Made by a program: the position numbers and the translations under genes | NCBI RefSeq assembly: GCF_901933205.1 | Contig: NC_044599.1 | Span: 2,701,841 to 2,765,840 of the forward strand | Direction: 5' to 3' | Source of the DNA: Camarhynchus parvulus | Lineage: Eukaryota; Chordata; Aves; Passeriformes; Thraupidae | Length of the DNA: 64,000 bases | Notes under the pieces: model-generated | What the model saw: only the letters and a program-made list of their open reading frames with translations | What the model was told of the DNA's origin: nothing | Databases searched by the model: none | Part shown: piece after piece, positions 33,219-45,171 of the stretch | Layout of the letters: every line of letters starts with the position of its first letter | Position numbering within the stretch: position 1 is the first letter of the stretch

Positions 33219-33352
33219 ATCCCTCACCCCAGACCCTCCGTGATCCCTCAATCCAGACCATTCCCTGATCCCTCACCCCATTCCCTGATCCCTCACCCCA
33301 GACCATTCCCTGATCCCTCACCCCATTCCCTGCTCCCCACCCCAGAGCATTC
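33219..33352. repeat. Minisatellite (TTCCCTGATCCCTCACCCCA)
   Basis: Five to six units of 'ccctgatccctcaccccaga' with or without CCATT. It adjoins the CR1 tail and probably arose from it. Confidence 0.85.
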
Positions 33353-33559
33353 CCTGGCTCCAGGGTGTCCCGGCCCAAGCTGTGTCCCATGGGGAACTCG
33401 TGCTGTGCTTGGGGCTTCTTCCACCCCCTCCAGCCCCGTGGTCTCCAGCTGATCGTGGACAGGCAGTTCTGGGATGGTGCTCGGTGCCTGAAGAGAGTGG
33501 GCAGGACGAGCTGAACCCAGCTCCACACCCAGGAACCACCTCTGGTCGCTGCTGTCCAC

Positions 33560-33900
33560 AAACCATGGAATTGCAAAGGCTGGAAAAGCCCTCAGGGAGC
33601 ATCAGGTCCAACCCAGCACCACCCCGGCCACCTCCTGACCGTGTCCCCAAGCGCCACAGCCGCACATTTCTGGACATTTCCAGGGATGGGCACTCTGCCC
33701 CTGCCCTGGGCAGCCCTTCCAGTGCTTCCCAACCCTTTCAGTGAGGAATTGTTCCTAAATCCAACTTAAATCATCCCTGGTGCACCTTGAGGCCGTTTTC
33801 ACTCGTTCCTGGCAGCAGATGCTGACCCCCCACTCCCGTCAGGGGTTGTGAGAGGGAGAAGGTCCCCCCTGAGCCTCCTGTTCCCCAGCTGAGCCCAGGG
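33560..33900 (-). mobile_element. CR1 3' fragment
   Basis: Reverse orientation: 'aaaggctggaaaagccctca', 'gacatttccagggatgggca', 'aggtcccccctgagcctcct'. Confidence 0.88.
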
Positions 33901-33978
33901 ACAGGTCTGGATAGCGGGGAAGGCCCTGGAGCAGGAGCTCAGCCAGTGCCGAGGGGCAGCTGGAAATGGTTCCTGCAG

Positions 33979-34598
33979 TGTTAAAAGTCTCTTTTTCCCA
34001 GCCCGGTGCTCAAAGAAGGAGTCAGGATTCCTCAGCTCTGGTTCTCAAGGTTGTTTATTTTCTCTTATCTATCACATTCTTTCTCTGGCCTGCTGAGGTC
34101 CGTTCAGCAGCTCAGTCAGAGGCACTCTGCCCACCCTTGGGCTGCTGTCAACATTTTATACTACAAACCATGTATCCTTTATTTACAGTTATTTTCCAAT
34201 ACCTATCACCTATGTTAGGCAGCGTGGTCCTACCTTAAACCAATCCAAAAGTGCCAGCACCACCCAGAAGATGGAGGCTGGGAAGAAGGAGAAAGAAGGA
34301 CAAGGCACGCCCAAATCCTTCCATCTTGGCTTCTGAACCCCTATTCAAAAAAAACCCCAAAAACCCTAAACCCCCCAAAAAACCCTAAAAAACCCAAAAT
34401 TCTACTTTTCACCCCGTGACAAACTAACTAGCATTCGACTTAAACTCTCGTGGCTTGTAAATCCTCATGTAAGGCTGGTAATTTTTTCCATGGGTCAAAA
34501 TCAGTCACAGGGGTCTTGGGCTCTGTGCAGGGTCTCTGAACCCCTGGCAGGGGCTGGGGCCCTCCAGAGCAGCCAGAGGGGTGTCCTGGGTTCTGACA
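33979..34598 (-). mobile_element. LTR family Z copy 2 (uninterrupted)
   Basis: On the minus strand it begins TGTCAGAACCCAGG and ends AAAGACTTTTAACA. The flanks CTGCAG (33973-33978) and CTGGAG (34599-34604) look like a 6-bp target duplication with one change, suggesting class II. Confidence 0.85.
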
Positions 34599-34705
34599 CT
34601 GGAGGTGTCCAAGGCCGGGCTGCTCCCCCATTGCGGGCTCTGCTCAGGTGTAAATCAGACAAACCCCAAATTCCCCGTGTGCCCCAGGCGGGGCTGGTGC
34701 TTCCC

Positions 34706-34972
34706 TAGCTGGAACCGGGGCAGGAACTGGGGCACGAACCGGGGCAGGAACCGGGGCAGGAATTGGGGCAGGATTTGGGGCAGGAACTGGGGCAGGAACC
34801 GGGGCAGGAACCGGGGCAGGAATTGGGGTAGGAACCCGGGCAGGAACTGGGGTAGGAATTGGGGCAGGAACCGGGGCAGGAACCAGGGCAGGAATTGGGG
34901 TAGGAACCGGGGCAGGAACTGGGGTAGGAATTGGGGCAGGATTTGGGGCAGGAACCGGGGCAGGGCGGGGCT
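34706..34972. repeat. 12-bp minisatellite (GGGGCAGGAACC)
   Basis: About 22 units of GGGG(C/T)AGGAA(C/T)(C/T). Reverse frames encode PAPVPAPIPT-type repeats. Confidence 0.95.
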
Positions 34973-35101
34973 GCAGCTGCTGCTCTGCAGTGCCCGGCCC
35001 GGGGGTGGCACACGGGGCACTCCCAGCCCTGGGGCTGGGCTGGCACCGCTCCTGCAGCACAGCCAGGCAGCTCCTTGGGTTCCTGGGGTTCAAGTTTGGG
35101 G

Positions 35102-35681
35102 TATTAGAAAGTCTTTTTTTTTTGGTTTTTGTTTTTTTCCCCAGAAGCAGTCGAGATTCGTCGGTTTTGCTTTTCAGGGTTGTTTATTTTCTCTTGTCTA
35201 TCACATTCTTTCTCTGACCTCTGAGTTCTGTCCAGCAGGTCTGTCCAAGGCACACTGACTACCCTTGGGGTGGTGTTGGCTTTTTATACTAAAAACTACC
35301 TGTACTTTATTTGCAATAATTTTCTAATGCCTATCACCCATGTTGGACAGTTTGTCTCTGCTCTAAACCAATCCAAAAGTGCCACCATCACAGCAGGAGT
35401 TGGAGGGCAAGAAGAAGGACAGGACATGCTTAGATTCTTCTATCTTGCTTCCTGAACCCGCATTCTAAAACCTTAAAATTCTACTTTTTCACTTTGCGAC
35501 AAATTCACTATCATTCTACTCAAGCTTTTTGTGGCTTGTAAATCTTCACACAAAGTCGGTAATTTTTTCTATGGACTAAAATCGAAGGCCCAGGTGTTTT
35601 TGACTGTGCTAAGCTCTCTGAGCTCTTTGCCAGGGTCTCGAATCACTTAGGGCAGCCAGAGGAATGTCTTGGGTCTCGACA
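35102..35681 (-). mobile_element. LTR family Z copy 3
   Basis: On the minus strand it begins TGTCGAGACCCAAGAC. More diverged than copies 1 and 2. No target duplication identified. Confidence 0.82.
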
Positions 35682-35835
35682 GCAACTCTGCTTTTCCCAA
35701 ATTCCGGGGCTGACACGGGACAGGGGACAGGGACAGACACAGGGACAGCGCCCGGCTGTGCCAGCACATCGGGGTCCCTCCCGTGTCCCCCGGCCTGGTG
35801 GCACCTTCGGGCTGGGATCCAGGTGAGGTCCCCGG

Positions 35836-35935
35836 ATCCCAGAACACCTGGGGTTGGGAGGGACCTGTGGAGGTCACCTGGGCCAATCCCCCTGCCCAGA
35901 CAGGGCCCCCAGACCCCGGTGCCAGGGCTGGAGCC
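35836..35935 (-). mobile_element. CR1 3' tail, older subfamily
   Basis: 'ttgggagggacctgtggagg' and 'ccaatccccctgcccagaca' match the general bird CR1 tail in reverse orientation. Confidence 0.7.
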
Positions 35936-36462
35936 CCAGGGCTGGGGCTGGCACATCCCGGGACCGGCACATCCAGGGCTGGCACATCCCAGGGCTGGCA
36001 CATCCCAGGGCTGGCACATCCCGGGGCCGGCACATCCCGGGGCTGCTGCGATTCCCGGTCCTGGAGCCCCCGGATCCTGCCGGGATCAGAGAGCAGGGCT
36101 GGGGATACCAGGGAGGGGAATCCCGGTCCTGGCCGGGCACAGGGGGTGAATCCCGGTCCTGGCCGGGCACAGGAGGTGAATCCCGGTCCTGGATGGGCTC
36201 AGGGGGTGAATCCCAATCCCAGCCGGGTTTAGGAGGGGGTGAAACCCAATCCCAGGCAGGTTTAGGGGGACGAGTCCCAATCCCAGATGTGTTTAGGGGA
36301 ATGAATCCCCATCCTAGCCAGGCACAGAGGGGATGAATCGCGATCCCAGCCGGGCACGGGGTGCATCCCAATCCCAGGCGGGTTTAGGGGGATGAATCCC
36401 AATCCCAGGCGGGTTTAGGGGGATGAATCCCAATCCCAGGCGGGTTTAGGGGGGACACAGGG
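35936..36462. repeat. Two adjacent minisatellites (CCCGGGGCTGGCACAT and AATCCCAATCCCAGGCGGG)
   Basis: 35945-36040 holds about six units of 'ggctggcacatcccaggg'. 36105-36462 holds about eleven units of 28-33 bp, 'gaatcccaatcccaggcggg' + 'tttaggggga'. Confidence 0.92.
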
Positions 36463-36469
36463 TGAACTG

Positions 36470-36920
36470 TTCCACCTCCCGTGTGGAGAATGGCTGGCAA
36501 TGGGGGAGGGAAAGGTGTCGCCCCGCCTTAAAACGGAGCCGGTGCGGCCACGCTGGGGCCTCGGGGCCATTGTTCCCAGGGCGGAATTCCCAGCGGACAC
36601 ACCTGGGCAGGGAGGGAGGGGCTCACCTGGGCGGGCTCGGCTCCCCGGGGCGGGGCCGGGCTCAGGTGTTCCCAATTCCTGCCCGGATTGGGCCGGGAGA
36701 GCCCAACCTGGCCTTATACGGGCATAGAGCAGCGCCAGCCGCTCCCCGGGATGGGCCGATGGGGCCGGGCTCCCTCCTCCTCCTCCTCTTCTTCCTCCCC
36801 TCCTCCCCCTCCTCCTCCTCCTCCTCCCCGGACACAATGCAGGGATTTGTTTGCTGCCAGCCCGTGGATCTGGGGCTCCCGGAGGGGTTTGGGCACCCGG
36901 GGTCGGGCTGGTGATCCCCT
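36470..36920 (+). promoter_or_regulatory. CpG-rich patch, possible promoter
   Basis: CpG-dense DNA with GC boxes ('cccggggcggggccgggctc') and a weak TATA-like 'ccttatacgggc' at about 36711. An ATG at about 36760 opens a frame starting MGPGSLLLLLFFLPSS, which resembles a signal peptide, but it becomes poly-Ser and stops at 36914. No homology recognised; the frame may simply reflect the CTC/TCC tract at 36775-36830. Confidence 0.25.
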
Positions 36921-37989
36921 CGAGCCTGGGGACAAGGAGAGGGACAAATCCCCGCCGAGCCCTTCCCTGCCCGCTGAATTCCCTGCTCTGTCCCGGAGCA
37001 TTTCATTAAGAAAACAAAATTTCCCTCTCCCCCCAAATCCTATCCTCCCCGAGGCTGCAGGTGAAAAAAGCCAGGAAACTGAGGCACGGTTTGGGCCAGG
37101 ACGGTGCAGGAAAGGGAAATCCCACCCCGTCTTTTCCCCAAAGTGAGGGAGCTCCTTTTCCCAGTGGCTGGGGAGAGCCACTTCCATCCCTGCAAACAGC
37201 TGTGCCAGGCCAGGAGAGGGCCTGGAGCGCCCACCTCCCTCCTCCTGTCCCACTGGAGTCATGCCAGGTGTTGGCTGGAAGTGGGGGAGCAGCTGTGGGA
37301 GAACTGGGATGGGTGGATTAAACTGGGTTTGGAGCTGCAGTGGGAGCCCCGGGCCATCAGTTCCCCGTGCCAGGACATTTCCAGCTCCCTTCCCACACAT
37401 TTCACCCCATGGCACACGTGGGGGGGTTGGCTCCCCTCTGGGGCTGAGCAGGACTCAGCTGGCGCTGGGTTTCTCCAGGCTCTGGGAAGGACTGGGACAA
37501 GGCCTGGCTGCTCCCAGACTGAGGGCGCCTCCCTAAACCCACTGGGGAGAGCTGGAAGGAAACCAGGAGTGCTCCCACCTGCAGCTGTTTCCTGGGGAGC
37601 AGAGGGGCTGTGAGCTGAGCTTCCAGATGGGAAAAGGGATTTTCCCCCAATAAAAATGTTTTGGGTGTGTTCCTGGAGGACTTGGCCCTTAGAGGATAAA
37701 AAAGTGGAGTCAGAAAGGATCTGGGGATGTTTCAACACAGCCAGAGACTGCTGTGACCTGAGCCCAGGGAGGGAAGGCGACAGAGCCAAGGCTGGTCCAG
37801 GTGGGATTAGATGCAGGGTTCCTCACCTAGGGAGCTGTTCCACCTTCCCAGAGTGATTCCAGCGGGTCTGGGAGCCATGGAACAGCCAGGCTGGATCCCA
37901 GGAGTCATTCCCAGCTGGATGGGAGCTCCTGGTGAGTCAGAAATGCCCTTTTGGATCACAGAACCAGGGAATGGTTCAGGGGTGAAGAG
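36921..37989. other. Spacer with no recognised feature
   Basis: No gene or array recognised. Frames on both strands overlap and lack domains. Confidence 0.4.
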
Positions 37990-38098
37990 ACCCTAAAGCA
38001 GCGGGCAGGGACAGGTCCCACCATCCCAGGGTGCTCCAAGCCCCGTCCAGCCCGGCCAGGGATGGGGCAGCCACAGCTGCTCTGGGCAGCGGGGTCCC
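37990..38098 (-). mobile_element. CR1 3' tail
   Basis: 'gtcccaccatcccagggtgc' and 'agggatggggcagccacagc' in reverse orientation. Confidence 0.7.
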
Positions 38099-38462
38099 AG
38101 GTAGGATTCCCTGTATGATCTCCTGTAGGATTCCCTGTACGATCCCATGTAGGATGCCCTGTAGGGTCCCATGTAGGATCCCCTGTAAGATCCCATGTAG
38201 GGTCCCATGTAGGAACCAGTGCAGATTCCCTGTAGGACTCCTGTAGGATCCCGTGTGGATTCCCTGTAGGGTCCCCTGTAGTAGGATCCCCTGTAGAATC
38301 TCATTTAGGGCCCCTGTAGGATTCCCTGTAGGATTCCCTGTAGGGTCACCTGTAGGAGCTCTTGTGGGGTCCCGTGTAGATCCCCTGTAGGATCCCATGT
38401 AGGATTCCCTGTAGGAGGATCCCCTGTAGGGTCCCCTTTAGGATCCCCTTTAGCATCCCCTC
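38099..38462. repeat. 10-12 bp minisatellite (TGTAGGATCCC)
   Basis: About 30 units of CCTGTAGGATCC and CATGTAGGGTCC variants. Confidence 0.95.
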
Positions 38463-38569
38463 CGTGCCTCGCTCCTCGGGAGCCGTTCCCCTTTCTCGGC
38501 AGGCCGGGGATTGTTGGGGATTTGGGGAGGCGCTGCAGCGGCGTCACCTGCCCGGCAGAGGGAGCCCGG

Positions 38570-39225
38570 AGCTCGCTCCTGGCCGCTGCAGGTGCGCGGA
38601 TCCCGGGGTGCGCTCCCAAAGCCCGGAGCTCGCTGCATGTGCGCGGATCCCGGGATGCGCTCCCAAAGCCCGGAGCTCGCTGCATGTGCGCGGATCCCGG
38701 GATGCGCTGCGGGAGCCCAGAGTTCGCTCCCAGTGCGCGGATCCCGGGATGCGCTGCGGGAGCCCAGAGTTCGCTCCCAGTGCGCGGATCCCGGGATGCG
38801 CTGCGGGAGCCCAGAGTTCGCTCCCAGTGCGCGGATCCCGGGATGCGCTGCGGGAGCCCAGAGTTCGCTCCCAGTGCGCGGATCCCGGGATGCGCTGCGG
38901 GAGCCCAGAGCTCGCTCCTGGCCGCTGCAGGTGCGAGGATCCCGGGATGCGCTCCCAAAGCACAGAGCTCGCTCCGAGTGCGAGGATCCCGGGATGCGCT
39001 CCCAAAGCCCGGAGCTCGCTCCTGGCCGCTGCATGTGAGCGGATCCCGGGGTGGGCTCTCAAAGCCCGGAGCTCGCTCCGGGTGCGCGGATCCCGGGATG
39101 CGCTGCGGGAGCCCAGAGCTCGCTCCTGGCTGCTGCAGGTGCGCGGATCCCGGGATGCGCTCCCAGAGCCCGGAGCTCGCTCCCGGTGCGCGGATCCCGG
39201 GATGCGCTCCCAGAGCCGCTTCCCC
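38570..39225. repeat. GC-rich minisatellite, about 54 bp unit
   Basis: About twelve units built on 'gtgcgcggatcccgggatgc' + 'gctgcgggagcccagagttc'. Some units carry the longer spacer 'ctcctggccgctgcaggtgc'. The centre (38690-38900) is almost perfect; the edges are more diverged. Confidence 0.95.
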
Positions 39226-40624
39226 CCCGTGCTCCGGCTGCCGGGGCTGAGTCCCTGCTGCTCTTCCCGAAATCCCCGCAGGCCAGGATTCGCCCCTGGG
39301 ATGTCTCACGTCCGAGACCTCCGGGACATCTGACGTGTCCGGTCCTGGAGAGGCTCCAGGCCGGGATGGGATCACCCTCGGGAGCGGCTGGAGCTGATAC
39401 GGCACGGCCTGGAGGGGGCTGGGCCGTGGATTCCTGCGGGGCCTGGCAGATAAGAGGGATAAATATCCCCTGATCCCACAGATACCCTCAGCAGCTCCCA
39501 AATCCCCGTGGGGAATGTGCCCTGGCACCCCAGGGGTGACTGATTGAAGGGGATCACTGGAACTGGCCATAAAACGCTGTTATTGAGCCATAAACGGGGG
39601 AATGCTGTTAATTATCCCATTTATTAGTTAATTACAATCCCTAATCCTGTTTTGCCAGCAATCCTCAGGCCCTGCTGCATTTTTTACATGGATCTGAGAA
39701 AGTGAGCATGGCCTCCACATCCCCCAGCACCCTCTACCATCACACAAGCATCCCTTTTTCCATAAAACCTGAGCTTTTCTATCAACTTCCCCCCCACCAC
39801 CACCTCCACCCCTGCCCAAATTCAGGATCCTTTCAGACCTTAGGAATTTTTAGGAAGCAGCCAGGTGGGATTTGGTGGCATTTTGAGCCAAAACCAGGGA
39901 TGTGACAATCCTGGGGCTGCCCTTCACCACTGCATCCTTCTCTGTTTCCCCTTTTTTTCACATTCTATCCCTGAATAAAGGTAAATCCAGTGTGTGTTAT
40001 TCTGGATTGGCAGCACTGATCTGGACAACACGAGGGGTGCAGCCAGGACCTTTAGTGAAGGGCTGGGATAGGGATTTTCTGGGGGGTTCTGAGCTGATGG
40101 TGCTGCCTGGAGCCTGCAGCAATTGCCTGGGGAATTTGCAGCTGGAATTGGGGCTGGTTGTGACTCTGGGGTGAGAACAGCCACGGGAGTTTGCCCTGAG
40201 GAAGAGGCTGGGTCCCAGCGAGGGAGGGATGGTGGAGGGGCAGGATGGGCCTCCCAAAGCCAAGGATCATCGCAGGCAGAGCTCAGCTCAGCTCCCCTGT
40301 ATGGAGGGCAGGAATTCTGGATGGAGCCATTCCCTGGTGCCCTCTGAGGGAGCCGAGGCTGGGAGCAGTGGGACGGGCAACGCTGGGTTGGGTCTGTGCA
40401 GAACAGGGACCTGAGTCCAGGAGTGCAGCCAAAATCCCAAATCTCAAACCAAGCCTTTAATGCCCTGCTGTGGCCTCAGGGATCTCTCCCAGTCCCGTGG
40501 GTGGAGAAGGCTCAGAAACAGCAAAGAGATCCCCAAAATCCAAGGTCAGGGAGGAAAAGCAGCGGGAAAGACTCAGCTGAGCCCCAGCCCTCCCTGAGTT
40601 CCCCCAGCTGGGGTGTCCCAGCCC
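39226..40624. other. Spacer with no recognised feature
   Basis: No gene, array or transposon identified. 39540-39830 is AT-rich and looks unique. Confidence 0.45.
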
Positions 40625-41040
40625 AGAGCTGGGGTTGTTCAGCCTGGAGAAAAGGAGACTCAGAGGTGACCTTGTCACTCTCTGCAGCTCCCTGAAGGGC
40701 AGCTGTGCTGAGCTGGGGTCGCTGTCTTTCTCCAGGCAACAACAGGCAGAACAAGAGGACACAGTCTCAAGCTGCGCCAAGGGAGATACAGACTGGAATT
40801 AAGGAGGAAGTTTTTCACAGAAAGAGTGATCAAATACAGGAATCATCTACCCAGGGAGGTGGTGGAGTCACCATCCCATCGATGTGTTTAAAATGTGACC
40901 CATCCCTCGATGTGTTTAAAAAAAGACTGGATCTGGCACTCGGTGCCATGATCTAGTTGAGGTGTTAGAAGATGGGTTGGACTCGATGATCTTAAAGGTC
41001 TCTTCCAACCTAGAAATTCTGTGATTCTGTGATTCTGTCC
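40625..41040 (+). mobile_element. CR1 LINE 3' end, well preserved
   Basis: Ordered landmarks 'agcctggagaaaaggagact', 'tcaagctgcgccaagggaga', 'cccagggaggtggtggagtc', 'gttggactcgatgatcttaa', ending in the CR1 8-bp repeats (attctgtg, three copies). Confidence 0.95.
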
Positions 41041-41194
41041 CAGGCTCCCATTGCAGCCTCATCCCAGACAACACCAGCCCTGCTCCTGCTCCTGGGAATG
41101 GGGCTGCTCTGAGCACAGAGCCCTTCCCAGCTGCTCTGTTCCTCTGCCTGGGGAGGGCTTTTCCCAAGGGCTTTTCCCAAGGGCTCTGCAGGTT

Positions 41195-41741
41195 TGTCCT
41201 GGTTCAGGACAAAATTAGGGGAAATCTCCAAAAGGGAGATCCCCCCCCCCCCCAAACACCGGGTTCGGGAAGGAATTCCTCGGAGGAGCAAAGTGGAAAA
41301 CAAAACCTATTTATTGACAAATAACAAAAGAACACTCCCCAACACAAGAAAAGAAAAGAAAAAACCAGTTCAGTGTTGTGGAGGGTGCCAAGCTTCTCTT
41401 GCAGGCTCCAGAGATCCCGCCGGACGTCGGACGTCCCAGGTCAGGTCCAGAGCCGGTCCAGTGTCTTCACGGGAGGGTGAGAAAGAGAGGACGAAAGAAA
41501 AGGGAAAAAAGAGGAAAAAAAAAAAACAAAACAGCGCAGAAAGCAGCAAAGGGAAAAAAAAGCAGCTATCAGCTAGGGCTAAGGCAGTAGCAAGCAAGCG
41601 AAGCAGCAAGCAGAAGCAAGCCGGCCAGCCAGCCAAGCAGCTCAAAGCCAGCAAAAAAAAAACCAAAAAAAAGCAAAGTGCACCCAGTCCCCCCTCCCTC
41701 CTCCCTCCCCGCCCCGCCGCGGCAAGACGGCCGGGAGGGGG

Positions 41742-41773
<32 letters not shown>

Positions 41774-41829
41774 ACACAGCTGCCAGACACAATACACGAT
41801 ATTGGGATAAAAGCGGTCATCCCACGACA
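41195..41829 (-). repeat. 3' LTR of the ERVL-like provirus
   Basis: 635 bp. On the minus strand it starts TGTCGTGGGATGACC and ends CCTGAACCAGGACA. It contains a (GA)n run, A-rich blocks, a C10-11 tract near its left end, and AATAAA on the minus strand near 41312. Confidence 0.94.
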
Positions 41830-41840
41830 CTCCACCCCTT
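41830..41840 (-). other. Polypurine tract of the provirus
   Basis: AAGGGGTGGAG on the minus strand directly abuts the 3' LTR, as expected for plus-strand DNA priming. Confidence 0.8.
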
Positions 41841-41994
41841 ATCCCATATCGTGAATATACAATAAAAACTTTCATTTCACTTACTCACACCTTTGACACT
41901 TACGCATTCCTCTCATCTTACTTGTTCAGACCTTTGACACTTACAGTTTCCTTCTGTCTCACATTCAGCAAACAATGACATTCATATATGAGCC

Positions 41995-44900
41995 TTATCC
42001 CACAATCAGGTCTCCCTGAGGTACACACCGTGTTGTTCCATCTTTCTGCATTATCCACCACGTATAACCTGGTCCTTGAGCAAAAACAATCCCACGGATG
42101 GGTTTGTCTGTACTCGAGGCAGGGTTGATCCATACTGTCTTTCCCAATAAACCTCTGACATGGGCCACTGGGGCTTTATCCCCATCTACTATATTAAGGA
42201 GCTCAGACTGAGCAGGACCCGCTCGGTTGGTGGAACCTCGAGTGTTAACTAACCAGGTAGCCTTCGCCAAATGCTGCTCCCAGTTTTTTAAGACCCCCCA
42301 CCCAATGCTTTTAAGGTGGTTTTTAACAATCCATTATACCTTTCCACTTTCCCTGCAGCTGGTGCATGATAGGGGATATGGTATACCCACTCGATGCCAT
42401 GTTCCCTAGCCCAAGTATTAATAAGATTGTTTTTAAAATGAGTTCCATTATCCGACTCAATTCTCTCAGGAGTACCGTGCCTCCAAAGGACCTGCTTTTC
42501 AAGGCCCAAGATAGTGTTACGAGCTGTGGCATGAGACACAGGGTAGGTTTCCAACCATCCCGTGGTGGCTTCTACCATGGTTAGTACATAGCGCTTGCCT
42601 TGGCGGGTTTGAGGCAGCGTGATGTAATCAATCTGCCAGGCCTCCCCGTATTTGTACTTAGACCACCGCCCACCGTACCAGAGGGGCTTCAGCCGTTTAG
42701 CCTGCTTAATGGCAACGCACGTCTCACAGTCACGAATAACCTGAGAGATACTGTCCATGGTTAGATCCACCCCTCGGTCTCGTGCCCATTTATAGGTGGC
42801 ATCTCTACCCTGGTGGCCTGAGGCATCATGGGCCCATCGTGCCAAGAATAACTCTCCCTTATGCTCCCAGTCGAGATCTATCTTCAATTCCCCTATCTTT
42901 GCAGCCTGATGTACTTGCTGGTTGTTTTGCTGCTCTTCATTAGCTCTACTTCTGGGGACATGGGCATCTACATGCCGAACCTTCACAGGTAACTTCTCTA
43001 ACCGAGTAGCGATATCTTTCCACTCTTCTGCAGCCCAAATTGGTTTTCCTCTGCGCTGCCAGTTCGCCTCTTTCCATCTCTTCAGCCATCCCCATAGAGC
43101 GTTGGCTACCATCCAAGAATCGGTATACAAATAGAGCCTTGGCCACTTCTCTCTCTCTGCAATACCTAGGGCCAGTTGAATAGCTTTGATTTCAGCAAAT
43201 TGACTGGATTCACCTTCTCCTTCAGTAGCCTCCGCAACCCGTCGAGTGGGACTCCATACAGCTGCTTTCCACCTCCGTTTCATCCCTATGACGCGACAAG
43301 AACCATCGGTGAATAAAGCGTAACGTGTTTCTTCTGCTGGCAACTGATTGTATGGTGGAGCTTCCTCAACCCGGGTCACTGGCTCTTGTTCCTCATCCGC
43401 GACACTAAAGCTCTCACCTTCGGGCCAATTTGTAATTATTTCCAGGATCCCAGGGCGATTTAACTTCCCAATTCGAGCGCGCTGCGTAATGAGGGCAATC
43501 CACTTACTCCAAGTAGCATTGGTGGCATGGTGGGTAGAGGGAACCTTTCCTCTGAACATCCATCCCAGCACCGGTAGTCGGGGTGCCAGAAGAAGTTGTG
43601 CCTCTGTACCAATCACCTCCGAGGCGGCTTGGACTCCTTCATAGGCGGCCAAGATTTCTTTTTCTGTTGGGGTATAGTTATCTTCAGACCCCCTGTAGCT
43701 CCGACTCCAAAATCCCAATGGTCGGCCTCGGGTCTCGCCAGGCACCTTCTGCCAAAGGCTCCAGGACAGACCATGGCTCCCGGCCGCAGAGTAGAGTACG
43801 TTCTTCACATCTGGTCCCGTCCTAACTGGACCCAGGGCTACAGCATGAGCGATCTCCTGCTTGATTTGGACAAACGCTTGCTGCTGCTCAGGGCCCCAAT
43901 GGAAGTCGTTCTTCTTGCGGGTAACCAGATAAAGGGGTCTCACAATCTGACTATACTCGGGGATGTGCATCCTCCAGAAACCTATAGCACCTAAGAAGGC
44001 TTGTGTTTCCTTCTTATCAGTTGGTGGGGACATAGCAGTGATTTTGTTAATAACATCCGCAGGAATCTGACGCCGTCCATCTTGCCACTTCACCCCCAAG
44101 AACTGAATTTCTCGGGCAGGTCCCTTGACTTTGCTCTTCTTAATGGCAAATCCAGCTTTCAGGAGAATATGAATGATCTTCTCTCCTTTCTCGAACACTT
44201 CCATTGCCGTGTTCCCCCAAACAATGATATCATCAATATATTGTAAATGTTCTGGAGCCTCACCCTCCTCTAGTGCAGCCTGGATCAGTCCATGACAGAT
44301 GGTAGGACTGTGTTTCCACCCCTGGGGCAGTCGGTTCCAGGTATACTGCACTCCCTCCATGTAAAAGCAAACTGAGGCCTGCATTCTGTTGCCAGAGGAA
44401 TGGAGAAAAACGCGTTAGCAATATCGATGGTCGCGTACCACTTTGCTGCCTTGGACTCCAGCTCGTACTGCAGTTCCAGTATGTCCGGTACAGCCGCACT
44501 CAGTGGTGGAGTCACTTCATTCAAGGCACGATAGTCCACAGTCAATCTCCATTCTCCGTCAGATTTTCGCACGGGCCAGATAGGGCTGTTAAAGGGTGAG
44601 TGGGTTTTACTGACCACCCCTTGGCTCTCCAGCTCTCGAATCATCTTGTGGATGGGGATCACGGCATCTCGATTCGTCCGGTACTGCCTGCGGTGCACTG
44701 TCGAAGTGGCAATTGGTACTCGTTGCTCCTCTACCTTCAAGAGTCCTACTGCAGATGGGTTCTCTGATAGTCCAGATAAGGTATTCAATTGTTTAATACC
44801 CTCTATCTCCACTGCAGCTATTCCAAAAGCCCACCTGAATCCCTTAGGATCTTTGTAATAGCCATTCCGGAGGAAGTCTATGCCCAAAATACACGGAGCC

Positions 44901-45171
44901 TCTGGACCAGTCACAATCGGATGTTCCTGCCACTCCTTCCCAGTCAAGCTCACCTCAGCTTCCAACAAAGTCAACTGTTGTGATCCCCCGTCACTCCAGC
45001 AATGGAAACAGGTTCTGTCCCCACGTATTCTGATGGCATTAAGGTACACTGTGATCCAGTGTCAACCAATGCTTCATAGTCTTGTGGCTCTGATGTGCCA
45101 GGCCATCTGATCCACACCTTCCAAAAACCCGATTTTCCGTGCGCCTCTTCCTGGCTAGAGGCAGGGCCCCT
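41995..45171 (-). pseudogene. ERVL-like pol (protease, RT, RNase H, integrase), frame-broken
   Basis: Minus strand, directly after the gag TAG and in the same frame. Protease: ALVDTGS, with the catalytic DTG at 45055-45063, and later ILGIDF. RT: WRLTVDYRALNE, LPQGWKHSPTICHG and YIDD at 44229-44240. RNase H: FTDGS, an AEIKAIQLAL glutamate and YTDS; the position of the last acidic residue reads QVHQAA. Integrase: an H-H and CETC zinc-binding pattern, WQIDYI, ESDNGTHF, GKVERYNG, then a C-terminal domain ending at 41995. Breaks: near 44985-44989 (protease), 44353-44355 (RT) and 42294-42299 (integrase), giving open segments 44285-45049, 42288-44384 and 41995-42270. Each lies in a C-run (G-run on the coding strand). 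Confidence 0.93.

Noticed and set aside
41195..41865. Lys-rich 223-residue frame across the 3' LTR as a nuclear protein
   Set aside because: It lies wholly in LTR A-rich and GA-rich sequence, antisense to the provirus, and is repeated in the other LTR with frame differences.
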